Below, in pieces: positions 45,018 to 56,299 of a DNA stretch of 64,000 nucleotides. Made by a program: the position numbers and the translations under genes. The stretch is from Alternaria dauci (taxonomy: Eukaryota; Ascomycota; Dothideomycetes; Pleosporales; Pleosporaceae), in contig NC_091281.1 in the NCBI RefSeq assembly GCF_042100115.1, positions 1,054,001 to 1,118,000 of the forward strand. The letters are read 5' to 3'. Each line of letters starts with the position of its first letter. Position 1 is the first letter of the stretch. The notes below the pieces were generated by a model. The model saw only the letters and a program-made list of their open reading frames with translations, ran no database searches and was not told the DNA's origin.

Positions 45018-45638
45018 GCAAGAACAAGTCTTTGGGTCTTCGTTTCTCTGTCGATAATATGGTGCGTGGTTATGTTAATGAGACGAAAATACGACATGTG
45101 CTTCGACACAGCCTTGCTTTTGTGGCTTTCTGCCCTTTTACGGCGTTCATAGGGAGTTAATGGGGCTTGACTTGCGGCTGATACCTATGTCTGCTTGCAT
45201 CTGTACATGCCTTCAATGAGATTATATAACCTTTTTTCTTCAACTCATATGATTGCACCACCTTTTCTTCTTTTGCAAAGTACATTGACATCTACTCGAC
45301 ATCGTGGAATTCTAGTGTGAGCCTGTGGTGTGGGAGGCAAGACAAGCGAGAATATAATACCAGATGTAAGTGAAAAGGAGATGCTTGATCATGTTAACAA
45401 TATTTGCATTTCTTGATTCGTAAAGCGAGTGTCGTCGTTATCATAAAGCATAACTTTCAATGGCATCCATAAAGGAAAACCGGGTATCAAGACCGTCTGA
45501 GGTTAAGGCCCATGGGTCCCCTTCTCTCCCCTCCTCTGAACACACATCCCTCCATCATGCCGTGAGGAGCGTGACAGGAAAACTAAAAAACACACCACTT
45601 AAATATATCCATCTGTCCCGATCAAGAACGTGCGCAAC
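45018..45638. other. intergenic region between convergent genes
   Basis: 3' flanks of the Cys-rich gene and the phosphatase-fold gene. Several T-rich and AATATAAT-type sequences (45225-45360) suit 3' end formation. No other feature. Confidence 0.6.
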
Positions 45639-47390
45639 CTACACACGGTCATGCGGCTCAACCCCCCTCGCAGCAACAGCATCAATCGCCTCAAAACTGC
45701 TCCTCGGACTCGCCTCCCCAATATCCTTACCAAACTCCTTCTGCCTAAGTTCCCAGCTCCCAACCCTTTCATGCCCCTTCTTATAATCTCCACCAAAGCC
45801 AACAGTACCCGCAGTAACAAAAGCCGGCGGGACCCCGTTCCTCGACAGACTAACATCAGGATCGGACGCCAACTTTGCCGATCCCTTGAAGCCGCCGAGC
45901 TCGGATTTCGGGTTGTGACCAAGACGTTGCTCGACCCGATGGAAGCGGATGCCAGCGAGTAGCATGACGAGTGCGAAGAGTAGACCGGCTATGACGAGGG
46001 AAATGACTGCGCCAATGACGCCCCCAACGACAGGGGAGACGGCGGGTTTCTCCTGTCGTTCTAGTGGTGCGGGTACTACAAGGGTGACACCGCTTCCGTC
46101 CGCGCCGAGACAGAAGAGACTGGGACTGCTGCAGCTTTTGCACCAGTCACTCAGTCCTTGCATACCGATGCTGCTGAGTATGGTGTAAAATTCTCCATAC
46201 GGCATGTCTGTCATCGATCTTCCGCTGTTGAATATGGAGTAGGATTGGAGTGGCTCGTTGTCAGAGTCTGTTCCATTGTGGAAATAGAAGCGTACCCAGA
46301 GATCGTTGGGGTCGCTGGGCATCTCCGCACTGTCGCCTGTGCTGAAGAGCTCGAAGATCATGGCTGAGCCGTAAGGGGGTATGGATTTGAAGTCGTGTGA
46401 TTGAGAGTCGAGCATCATGAGTGACATGAGGCTCACCATGGCGTCCTGTTCGCCGAAGAAGAAAGTAAGCGGGCTGGGTTTGTTGATCTGCCCAACGTTG
46501 TCTATCAGATTTTCGCTGTCCGTCGTGTCTGGAAGGAATTGGTTGAATGAGTGAAGGATCGAGCCTGCAAGTGTTTTGCCGCCAATCGCTCGTTTATCAG
46601 AGTCTGTGGTAGATGCCGACGTATTTCCATAGAGATACCAAGCGACTTCATCGGCATCGTGTCGCAGCTTGTCATATACACCCGTATAGTCGGAGTCGTT
46701 TGTCAACGTCGTGTGGATGCTAGAATTGTGCGCGTATTGATATGACAGGTAATCTGCCAGTTCAAGGGCGAATGTGTAAGACAGCTCGTCTTGCTCGGCG
46801 AAGCCTTCGAACCAATCCAAATCCAGCTTCTTGTACAGATCTTCGTTGGCTCCCTTCGCCGCCTTGAACTCCGGAGTAGTGAAATACCTCAGTCCGTCTG
46901 CCTGTCCTTGAGGGCAGGACAAGGTTCCAGAGACGAGTCTCGAATATGGGTCGTAGGGGTTAGCAGCGTGGATGCTGGCGTACTGGTACCCATTGAGTGG
47001 GTAGTCGACAGAAGTACCGTCTGCGAGCACTTCTGTTGTATTTCCAGTTTCCTGTGGTGGGTAAAGCCCTTGCATGAAGGCTTGGGCAGATGATACTAGG
47101 TATGGCGTATCCAGTGTCTGAACCCAAACCTGATCGTTGTCCAGAATGTTCTTTGACAGGCCCGCAATGGACTCGGTGCCAGTGACATATTTTGTTCTGA
47201 GCCTTTGCCCTAGCGCATGCATCTGGGTTGCGCCAACAGTGGTAAGGACTTGGGTATCATTGCGTAGAATGGGTGTTCTCTCTCCTGTTCGAACAAAAGC
47301 GAAAGCAGCATGTGTGTGTTCCGAATCCGAACTCTGAGCGCCGACAAGGCATGCAGAAGCCGCGGCGGCGACGATGGTGCGTGTAAACAT
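45639..47390 (-). CDS. membrane histidine-acid-phosphatase-fold protein lacking catalytic histidines
   Basis: Intron-less, 583 residues from ATG 47390 (an in-frame ATG at 47483 precedes the signal peptide and was rejected). The signal peptide is MFTRTIVAAAASACLVGAQ. The domain start is FVRTGERTP, where the family has R-H-G-x-R-x-P, so the nucleophilic His is Thr (about 35). The second site reads GEQDAM, where acid phosphatases have H-D, so the proton-donor region has Gln-Asp (315-316). A single membrane helix (about 452-480, GGVIGAVISLVIAGLLFALV) and a 100-residue cytosolic tail with Ser, Asp and Lys follow. Fold and length match branch-2 histidine phosphatases. Activity is unlikely, and a binding or sensing role is possible. 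Confidence 0.8.
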   Translation of the reverse strand: MFTRTIVAAAASACLVGAQSSDSEHTHAAFAFVRTGERTPILRNDTQVLTTVGATQMHALGQRLRTKYVTGTESIAGLSKNILDNDQVWVQTLDTPYLVSSAQAFMQGLYPPQETGNTTEVLADGTSVDYPLNGYQYASIHAANPYDPYSRLVSGTLSCPQGQADGLRYFTTPEFKAAKGANEDLYKKLDLDWFEGFAEQDELSYTFALELADYLSYQYAHNSSIHTTLTNDSDYTGVYDKLRHDADEVAWYLYGNTSASTTDSDKRAIGGKTLAGSILHSFNQFLPDTTDSENLIDNVGQINKPSPLTFFFGEQDAMVSLMSLMMLDSQSHDFKSIPPYGSAMIFELFSTGDSAEMPSDPNDLWVRFYFHNGTDSDNEPLQSYSIFNSGRSMTDMPYGEFYTILSSIGMQGLSDWCKSCSSPSLFCLGADGSGVTLVVPAPLERQEKPAVSPVVGGVIGAVISLVIAGLLFALVMLLAGIRFHRVEQRLGHNPKSELGGFKGSAKLASDPDVSLSRNGVPPAFVTAGTVGFGGDYKKGHERVGSWELRQKEFGKDIGEASPRSSFEAIDAVAARGVEPHDRV

Positions 47391-48604
47391 TGCAAAAGTT
47401 TGTTGGTGTGTAACCCCAACACCACGACGGTGACGATGTTGCTTGCTGGTGGGACAGAATACTAACGACAGGGCTGAACCCACAGAATCCTGGGATCACA
47501 TCTGTACTTATTCCCTGCGGCAGCTCGCATACAAACTGGAGACCCATGCTTATTTCTGAGGCAGCAGCAAGGCACCTTACCCGCCAGTACAAAGAAGCGA
47601 GCAGTCCGTGGCCCCCAATAACGATAGCGGCAGAACGCCTGACGAGAAAGTGGCGCGAACAAATTCACGATTCAATACGCGCCGCCGCATACTCGAGAGG
47701 GGCACGACGGAAAACGAAGCCTTACTCTACAGACATGGCATGTCAACGTCTGCTTTGAGCCGAAGATTGCGAGCAGATGAGCACCCGTAGCAATGCATCA
47801 TCGCCGCATCATCGATGCATGAACAACATGTTGTAGTCCTTGGTGGCACAGCATCCGTAACAGCCGTCCTCAACCATACCATGGTGGATACCAGGACAAG
47901 AAGTTTTGGCGCATCGAACGATGCCTAAATCAATGAGGTGGCTGGGAGCTGACAGCGGGAGCCCAGGCCCTATCACGACTTTGTCCTTAAGCACGAGTGT
48001 GTTGGCCACTATACTACGCGCGGTTAGCCTGTGACTTTGCTAACTCTTCTCGTGGTCGTCACCGGGAAACCGGTGAGCGGAACACGGCACGTTCAGGTAC
48101 AGTTTGAAGCATGAGATTCTTCCGCGGTGCTTCAGCGGCTCAACGGAAGAATAAGAGACGGCTACCTGCATCCAAGTTTTCTTTCTGACGAGTGATCTTT
48201 ATTCTCACTTAACGCTGGCGACCTAATGTTCCAGAACTCATTCTTTTGAGATGCATATTGAGTGAAAATCGAAACGAGCCGAGGGACACTGTTTTGCTTG
48301 TTCAGACAACCGTAGATGACGCTAAAGATAGACCACAACGCTACACTTGGGCCGCCCACAGGCTGGAAAAACTCGCTGCCGATGTATCCGTGTCAACCTG
48401 AAGTTGTGAGATGGTGCACGTGGAAATTGAATTGCTTGTTCGTTTGACATTAAATAATATATGTCCGCCAACAGCGGGCGGGTATTGCTACAGTGGCCCT
48501 AGGATGCTGTGGGAGGCCTTCGTCTACCACGCTCAAAACGCCAGTTTGGGTCCGCCATCAAGCGACTAGAACAGGATATACCCTTGCCTTTTCCAAACAT
48601 GACT
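47391..48604. other. intergenic region (1.2 kb)
   Basis: Promoter of the phosphatase-fold gene and 3' flank of acl1. Only short frames. An AT-rich patch (48440-48475) precedes the acl1 end. No repeats or RNA genes recognised. Confidence 0.55.
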
Positions 48605-50771
48605 CTACAAGCTGACCTCAACACGGCCCTCGGCACCCGGCGCACCACCGGCCTGCAGCGAAGGCAGGAGGTAGGTGATGTCATCCCAGGGATGCCTGTA
48701 GAGACCAGTGCGTAGCCTCTTCTGGTCAAGGAAATGGGCAATCAGACCGATACTTCGGCCGAGGACGAAGAGACCGTTCAGGACACCCATCTTCAGGTAG
48801 TCCTCAGCCTCCTCTTGGGTGAAGGCACCACCGTTGCGGACAAGGTCGACGAAGCAGACGGCGATGCAACCGTCAACGTTGAGAATCAAGTTGTCCTTCT
48901 TGGATGTTGTCACCGACTCGACAGCCAGCGCGTAGTCGAGCAGCTTGGTGCTGGGGAAGTTCTTCTTGACGTACTCCTTGACGAGCTCGACACGGAGATC
49001 GGGGTTGTTACGCGACTTGATCCTGTGACCGATACCGGGGACTGATAAACGTTAGTCGCTGCGCAAATGTAGCTATTCTTGTAGGCAACTTACTGAGCTT
49101 GTTCTCCTTCCTCATAGTGTCAACGAAGTCGCGAGGGCTGAGGCCCTTGTCAAAGGCCTTGCTGAACTCCTCAGCGGCACCGTCGAGCGCACCACCGAAA
49201 CGCGAACCAATGGTCAAAAGACCAGAGACCAACGCACTGATGAGATCCTTACCAGCACGGGTAGTGATGATGGTGTTCATGGCACCAGACACAGCTGGAC
49301 CGTGGTCGGCAGTCAACATAAGGACCATCTCGAGGAAACGGCTGGCGTAGTTGGGCAGGCGGCGACGGAACCACAGCAATGACATGACACCACCGATACC
49401 AATCTCCTCCCTGAAGACATCAGAGATGGGCATACCGGCGTACAGAAGCTCTTGGCCACGGTCGTCGGAGATGGTGGAGATGAAAGCAGCAGGCTTTCGG
49501 ATGAGACCAAGCTCCTGCGCCCACGAGTAGTCAATGGGAATCTTGGGCACAACGGGCTCAGGCTTGGGCTTGATGGTGCCGTCCTTGACGAGCTTCTGGT
49601 AGACCTGGGCAAGAGTGCCGGGCATCTCCTCGAAGGTCTCTGGCACGTAGATGCCAGATTCCCTCATGGTCTTGTTCTTGGTCGCCGCAGTCTCAAGCTG
49701 AGAGTTGGCGAAAGAACCAGCGTGGCCGAACTGAACCTCGGTCTTGAGCATACCAGCAACGGTACCAATGGCCCAGGCAACAATGGGCTTGGTGACCTGG
49801 CCAGACTTGACAGCCTCAATGACGCGGTATTCCTCGACACCACCAACCTCACCGAGCAACACAATGATCTTGCAGTCGGGATCGGCCTGGTATCGGAGAA
49901 TGTGGTCGATGAAAGTGGTACCGGGGTACCTGTCACCACCAATGGCGACACCCTCGAGCACACCATCGGTAGTGTTTGCGATGATGTTGTTCAGCTCGTT
50001 GGACATACCACCGGACTTGGAGACGTAGGAGACGGAACCGGGGCGGTAGAGCTTGGAAGCAACAATGTTGTCCATCATACCACCAGTGTTGCCGATCTTG
50101 AACGCACCGGGCCTGATACCTCCGACAGTAGCAGGACCAATGATGGTGATGCCCTTCTTCTGGGCAACGTGGAGGATCTCACGGGCACGGCGCTCGGGTA
50201 CACCCTCGGCGATGATGGCAATGCACTTGATCTGAGGGAACTCCATCAGCTCCATGGTGGACTGGTAGACTGAGCGCGACGAGGCGAAGTTGACAACAGT
50301 GTCAACGTCGCTGTGCTTGCCAACGGCCTTTTCTACAGTCTGGTAGACGGGCAGCAGAGTTTCGCTGGTTCCCCAGTACCTGCATATTGTCAGTAGGGCA
50401 TTCCCGGGGGCTAAAGCATTTGCCGGGCACAAACATTTTGCTGACGAATTGACCACCGAATGTGTAGATGATGCCGGCAACAGAGGGCTGCTTGCGCTTG
50501 CAGATGAAGTCAAAGTCGAGCATACCCTGAACGGCACGGGGCTGCAGTCCGCTGTTCACACGTGTTAGAGCCCTGCTCTCCTTGTATTGTAGCCGTTTGG
50601 GGGAGGGGTCTCTTACTAGACGAAGCATCGTGTCTTGGGGTGGAAGAGTGTGTGGGCGGCCGGTGGTGACATGGGCCGGCTGGGGGCAGCGAAACGACGG
50701 ATGTTGTCGTTTGCGGAGAGGCCCTCGCCGGTCGAGGTAGCCGCCTGCGAGGGGACGTCTGCGGAAGGCAT
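48605..50771 (-). CDS. acl1: ATP citrate lyase subunit 1 (CoA-ligase plus citrate-synthase-like half)
   Basis: Four exons (50771-50617, 50551-50435, 50379-49094, 49041-48605) give 1995 nt and 664 residues. The protein matches the C-terminal half of animal ATP citrate lyase. The succinyl-CoA-synthetase-alpha-like part has [19 protein letters not shown], with GNTGGMMDN and the phosphohistidine loop [10 protein letters not shown] (His about 310). The C-terminal citrate-synthase-like part has [28 protein letters not shown] and [13 protein letters not shown]. The enzyme splits citrate with CoA and ATP into oxaloacetate and acetyl-CoA in the cytosol, feeding lipid, sterol and acetylation pathways. 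In most ascomycetes it is two subunits, and the partner gene lies beside it, divergent. The second intron has an unusual GTTTGT donor. Confidence 0.97.
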
Positions 50772-51850
50772 GGTGGCCGTGTGTGTGTGTGTGCGTCAGT
50801 TGTCTATCTGAGGCTTCAATTTATTCTGAAAAGGCAGCAAGGTCAGTCTCGTGTCCAAATTGGCCGACGTTTTGAGCTGGTCGGGGGATATATGGTTGGC
50901 TGACGTGAGGGTGCGGTCTACGTGGAAAAAAATGCTTCGGAGCTGTTGGGGCATGCACGCGAGAGCGGCGGGCAAGGTGGGATGGAGCTCAACAACGTTG
51001 TCGCACTCGGGGCTCGGGGAGTACTCACCTTATGGGTGCAATGCCGCGGCGTTGGCAAAGCAGAGGTGCTTGGATGGATGAGGAGAAGGTTGCGAAGGGG
51101 GAAAGGCGATTCTTTCCGAAGATTGGGCCCTTACTTTTGGCGGTGTTGAGCTGGAGAGTGATGTCCCCTGCACGAACTAGATCCGTGTGGCGCTAACCCC
51201 AAGTCCCGAGCGGTGAACGGGGACCCGAATGTCGTGCACCGCGAGTTCGCACCTCGGGATGGGGGGTGGTGGTAATTGATGCAGCCTCGATGTGTGCAAC
51301 AGACACACTCGGGGTCCTGCTCTGGCGGAATCTGCGTCGGAATTGCCTCTCGCCGGCTCGTCGAAGGCTCGTTGTGGGTTGTGTAGGCCATCCGCAGCTC
51401 ATGTACCCCTGGTGGGGTGGCCGCGTCGTGATAGGCTCGTCGCTCGCCGAGTGCCTTAGCCCTGCATCTGCTGCCCGCCCTCATTGCTCAACACGCAGAA
51501 AAAACATCAGACCGCTTTCTCAAGCTCCTTCCCAAGCCGCCTGACAACTCAAGTCTTGCCAGCAATTCCTCTTAATCCTCGTATCAACCGTGTGTCAAGC
51601 CTCAACAAATACAGGTACGTCGCTCCACCCCGGCCTGCTATTTTGCATCTTCTTGTGTCGGCTCCCTCATCACCTTCTCCGAACATCTTCGTCTCCGGAC
51701 ACCGCATAAGGCCCCGTAACCATTGCCGAGCCTGTCGTCGGGACTGATCCTGCGAGCTTCTTGAATCTTTCTGCTGCCCATTGCCTCCACGCGAGCCCCT
51801 CCTCTCGACGTTGCAATAACTCATCTTGTCCAGTTTGATCAAACACCACA
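50772..51850. promoter_or_regulatory. shared divergent promoter of acl1 and acl2
   Basis: 1079 bp between the two start codons. A GT dinucleotide tract lies at about 50779-50793 just above acl1. The acl2 side is rich in CCTTC/CATCTTC pyrimidines as in fungal leaders. It probably coordinates the two subunits. No specific operator could be assigned. Confidence 0.7.
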
Positions 51851-53775
51851 ATGTCAGCCAAGTCTATCCTCGAGGCCGACGGCAAGGCCATCCTCAACTA
51901 CCACCTCACCCGCGCTCCCGTCATCAAGCCCACTCCCCTCCCCCCGGCGGCCACACACAACCCCCCCTCCAAGCTCGCATCGCTGCACTTCGCCGCCGAT
52001 GAGGACGTCAAGGGCGTGCTCGACCAGGCCGAGGCCACATACCCATGGCTCCTCACCCCCGGATCCAAGTTTGTCGCAAAGCCAGATCAACTGATCAAGA
52101 GGCGAGGCAAGAGCGGTCTGCTCGCGCTGAACAAGACCTGGGCCGAGGCGAGGGAATGGATCGAGGCGAGGGCAGGAAAGGAGCAGCGCGTCGAGACTGT
52201 CGATGGCGTACTGAGGCAGTTCTTGGTCGAGCCCTTTGTTCCCCACCCCCAGGACACCGAGTACTACATCAACATCAACTCGGTGCGAGAGGTACGTTCA
52301 TTTTCCACCTATTTCTGCATTCTCTTCTTCATGTCGTGTCGGGCGAGCGCGCGGTCTGGCGCATGCGAAAGCGTGCAAAATGCATCTTCGTGTGCTCTGG
52401 GTGGATGACTGCAGCTAAGTGCAGGCGGAGCGGGAAGTTGGCTCAGACTTGCGGGCGCACTGCCTGGTTTTGTTTGAAGGCCGGCCGGACGAAGGGAACG
52501 ATGCCCGACCCACTTCTGCAGAGCACCTACTCTGCGATACGCACGTCCACTTTCACATGCCAATGTGGCTGCGTTTTTTTGCGCTTTGCGCCGCTACCTA
52601 TGCATCGTCAATTTTCGGGCCCATGGTGTTGCGGCTCTTCTTAGTCGGCTACTGCACCGCCTTGTCCAATCATTCGCCGATCTCACCGCTAACTTTGCCG
52701 CTTAGGGCGACTGGATCCTCTTCACCCACGAGGGTGGTGTCGATGTCGGTGATGTCGATGAGAAGGCTGAGAAGCTTCTCATTCCTGTCGATCTGAAGGA
52801 GTACCCTTCAAATGAGGAGATTGCTGCTACTCTCTTGAAGAAGGTGCCCGAGGGTGTACACAACGTCCTCGTCGACTTCATCTCAAGGTTATACGCCGTC
52901 TACGTTGACTGCCAGTTCACGTAAGTTGCCTCGACCCGTCTTCATCTTCCTAATGCTCATGTAACCGTAGCTATCTTGAGATCAACCCTCTCGTTGTCAT
53001 CCCCAACGAGGACAAGACTTCTGCAGAGGTCCACTTCCTGGATCTTGCTGCCAAGCTTGACCAAACTGCTGAGTTCGAGTGCGGTGCCAAGTGGGCTATT
53101 GCCCGCAGCGCGACAGCGCTCGGCATACCAGCTGCTCCCCAAAAGGATGCTAAGCAGACCATCGATGTCGGCCCACCGATGGAGTTCCCCGCTCCTTTTG
53201 GCCGTGAGATGAGCAAGGAGGAGGCATACATTGCCGAGATGGACGCCAAGACTGGTGCTTCCCTCAAGCTGACCATCCTCAACGCCGTCGGCCGTGTCTG
53301 GACACTCGTCGCTGGTGGTGGTGCTTCCGTCGTCTACGCCGACGCCATTGCCTCTGCTGGCTTCGCTAGTGAGCTCGCCAACTACGGTGAGTACTCTGGT
53401 GCTCCCACCGAGACTCAGACCTTCCACTACGCCCGTACCGTCCTCGACCTCATGCTCCGCGCTCCTCAACACCCAGACGGCAAGGTTCTCTTCATTGGTG
53501 GAGGTATTGCCAACTTCACCAACGTTGCCTCGACCTTCAAGGGTGTCATCCGCGCCCTGAGGGAAGTCGCCCCCCTTCTCATCGAGCACAACGTCCAGAT
53601 CTGGATCCGTCGTGCCGGTCCTAACTACCAGGAGGGTCTCAAGAACATCAAGGGTGTCGGCCAGGAGCTTGGCCTCAACATGCACGTCTACGGCCCGGAG
53701 ATGCACGTCTCAGGTATCGTGCCGCTTGCTCTTATCCCCGGTAAGACTAGCGACGTTAAGGAGTTCTCTGGTTAA
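51851..53775 (+). CDS. acl2: ATP citrate lyase subunit 2 (ATP-grasp, citrate-binding half)
   Basis: Exons 51851-52291, 52706-52920 and 52971-53775 give 1461 nt and 486 residues. The protein matches the N-terminal half of animal ATP citrate lyase. The ATP-grasp region includes [18 protein letters not shown] and [15 protein letters not shown] (joined by splicing), then [13 protein letters not shown] and the metal-binding [11 protein letters not shown]. The citrate-binding C-terminal domain includes [38 protein letters not shown] and [14 protein letters not shown]. The first intron is 414 bp, six to nine times the size of its neighbours. No start other than ATG 51851 has the right context (CACAATG). 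Confidence 0.97.
52292..52705 (+). other. unusually long intron of acl2
   Basis: 414 bp with GTACGT donor and TTAG acceptor. It has a short T-run, GC-rich blocks and stop codons in every frame near its ends. No coding segment inside is recognisable. Confidence 0.8.
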
Positions 53776-54573
53776 GCGTGTGCTTTGTATATTAGGGTCG
53801 CGGGTGTAGACTGGGACTGCTTACGGCTCATGGCTAGACAAAGAGTTTAACGTTGAGTGTTCGACGAACCCCATTACCTCGCCTGCCTTGCTTGCGCATA
53901 TGGCTAGCGAGGAAGGAATATAACATTTAATACTTCCACACGATTGCACTGTTACTATGATTGATGTTGGGTCGAGGTTAGATGAGGGCAGGCTTCCAGG
54001 TGTTGATGTTGGTGTACTGTCGTTCTTCGTGGAAGGCACGACTAGTATCCTCACCTTTCCACAACACCGTCACCACAACCATGCGGCCACGTGTTCTCCA
54101 TGCTCTGTTCAGAGGCGATGACCAGTTCACGCCCTGCTTGTCGCAGGAGATACATTGGAAGTACTGCTCTCAATATGGTACTCATTCAATCCCACTCGTG
54201 TATTCCAGAGCAAGAACCCCAGGTAACACAGACCCAGCGCCAACCAAGGTCCCGCATATCTGATGGTGAACCATCGAAACGATGTTGCAGATTGAAACTC
54301 TCCCCTAGTCGACTATCTTGCGCATCTTCGGCTTGATGATTACTATACACAGTATACAACATGTTGCATTCTTCAATTGTCAGATACTCCTTATCGCGTC
54401 CGACTGTCTCTGCTCGTAACGTCTATGGAATCTTTGTATGGAACGCTTTCTCTTTCTGCTACCATGAATCTAACCAAATGTATAAACTCAGCGTATGTAT
54501 GAGCATATCTCCTTACTGTTATCGTCACAGAGCAAGATGTCCAGCACCTACACTCCTACGATTTCCCATCCAT
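53776..54573. other. intergenic region between convergent genes
   Basis: 3' flanks of acl2 and the F-box gene. ATAT-rich sequence near 53920-53960. No other feature seen. Confidence 0.6.
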
Positions 54574-55428
54574 TTATATCATCCTCCGCATCCACTCGTC
54601 CATGGTATCAAACAGTGCACCTAACCTAACTCCATCCTCATCTTCTCCCGCAGTCAACACCTTGACCACACTTCTCTTCCGGCCATGCCTCAATGTGAGT
54701 TCTCTCAATGGCGGCATCGAAACCAACATATCCCGCCACGAACCCTCCTTCGCCCCCATGACCTTGTCATTCTTGATCCAAACATTGAAATCCATAATCA
54801 CCGGATGAAACACAATCTCCTGACTCGTCCGTATAAGGCCCAAACACCTCCTCATCATATTAATGTCATTGCGCACGCCGACAGAAAACCGAGTTCCAGA
54901 AGGCTGAAACCCATCCTCTATACTCTGCGGCGTGATGTCGAGCTCAAAGTCAAAAGTCGTAGGGACCATGTTATATATTTGCAGACCACGCGACGGCTTC
55001 AGGTAGAGCATTTCTGCTAGCAAAGGAGAGTCGCCGGGAATGAGTTGCCGCCACACGTTGCATACGCGCTGGGCGCGCAGCAAGTCCCAGAAATCGAGGT
55101 GGATGAAAATGTGTTGCAAGACTTCGGCTGGCAGGTCTGTCATGGCCTTTCTTTGTCCGTTGCCGTGGTAGGTGGTAGATGTTCTATCGAACATTTGGCG
55201 TACACGGTCTGCGTAGTTGCCTATGCTGCTGCGGCGACTGTCTCGCGACATTTCAGAGTCCCAGGAGCGCATTGAAGAGGCGTCTGCGTCTACGGGCAGG
55301 GTTGTGATGGAAGGGTTGCGGATGGAGTGGCCGGATGCGCTTTGTTTGCGCCGGTTGGTCGTGTCCTTGAGCATATCGGAGAAGCGCGAGAAGGCTGAGA
55401 AATGGGATTGATGGTGAAGATCCATCAT
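54574..55428 (-). CDS. F-box protein
   Basis: Single exon, 284 residues. The first 90 residues are disordered, Ser/Arg/Asp rich. The F-box spans about 95-135 (DLPAEVLQHIFIHLDFWDLL, then RVCNVWRQLI), the surface that binds Skp1 in SCF ubiquitin ligases. The C-terminal half is a compact domain (TTFDFELDITPQ, SVGVRNDINMMRRCLG, VIMDFNVWIKND, PPLRELTLRHGRKR) with no named repeat. It may be the substrate-binding part. No leucine-rich repeat or WD repeat seen. ATG at 55428 is followed within one codon by a second Met, so the exact start is uncertain by one residue. Confidence 0.85.
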   Translation of the reverse strand: MMDLHHQSHFSAFSRFSDMLKDTTNRRKQSASGHSIRNPSITTLPVDADASSMRSWDSEMSRDSRRSSIGNYADRVRQMFDRTSTTYHGNGQRKAMTDLPAEVLQHIFIHLDFWDLLRAQRVCNVWRQLIPGDSPLLAEMLYLKPSRGLQIYNMVPTTFDFELDITPQSIEDGFQPSGTRFSVGVRNDINMMRRCLGLIRTSQEIVFHPVIMDFNVWIKNDKVMGAKEGSWRDMLVSMPPLRELTLRHGRKRSVVKVLTAGEDEDGVRLGALFDTMDEWMRRMI

Positions 55429-56299
55429 GGTTCCTAGCTGCCTGGTTGTTGTGCCTTGGAGTTGAGCTTCTGCTTGGGGGTTGATGTTGATGTTGCTTCC
55501 TTTCTGTGCTGTCCTGAGCGCTTCGATACGAGATATAATTAGATCTCAGCCGCGATGACGACGCGGGGTGACGACGTGTAATGTAGTTTCTGGCACAGGT
55601 CTATGTCTGTTGTGTCCTAGCGACAATTTGCTGGCAACAAACTCTCCTTCATCGATTGTATGGGAAGCGGTGTGAATAGCATCGACCCAGAAACTGGGAA
55701 GTAACGACGTGGAACCGCAGCTGACAGGTCATTTCCACTAGCCTGTTGTGGCTTGCAGGGCACGGGAACCACATGGGGAGGCCGGCAAAAAGCAACTCGG
55801 CCATCTGCCACATGGGAGGATCGGCATTGTTTGTGTGATGGGCTTGCGATGCGTATCAGGGAAGGCGAGATTGATGGTCTGTCCGGCTGATACGCTACAA
55901 GGGTGTTGTCCCACTATTTTGCCGATGTTCACCATCAAACAAACTTCATGACGCCGTCTTTCCGCATCCAAGACCACATGCCATAGATTGCGATTGTTTC
56001 AAGATGGTAGCTCGTGTTGTATTGATCTACGGTTACATGGCTTCGTAAGCCCAACATTCGTTTGTCCTTGGGAGCTGTCTGTTGAGGCAATGATAGAGCA
56101 CTGCAGTACGTGTGGAGCGGCGCAAAGCACGCTCGTCTGGAGACAACTACTGTGCTAAATGTCCCAATGATCCTCTGGGATCCCTCTTGGCTTACTTGTG
56201 GACACGGTGAGCCTAGTCGGACGCGAAGTCTCGAACAAAAAGGGCCCACCGAGTCCGTGATTGAAGGTCAATACATGTTAGCCATGGATTGCGCTCTCT
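55429..56299. other. intergenic region
   Basis: Promoter of the F-box gene and 3' flank of rrp42, both on the minus strand. Frames up to 104 codons without coding character. No other feature. Confidence 0.55.

Noticed and set aside
45639..47390. Reading the phosphatase-fold gene as a pseudogene
   Set aside because: The frame is open for 583 codons with intact signal peptide, membrane helix and tail. Only the catalytic residues differ.
49452..50273. 273-codon plus-strand frame inside acl1
   Set aside because: Antisense to the conserved acl1 exon 3. Its Leu/Gly/Asp-rich sequence is the mirror of the gene's codon use.
52957..53706. 249-codon minus-strand frame inside acl2
   Set aside because: Antisense shadow of the conserved citrate-binding domain, rich in Leu/Val/Asp/Glu with no own start context.
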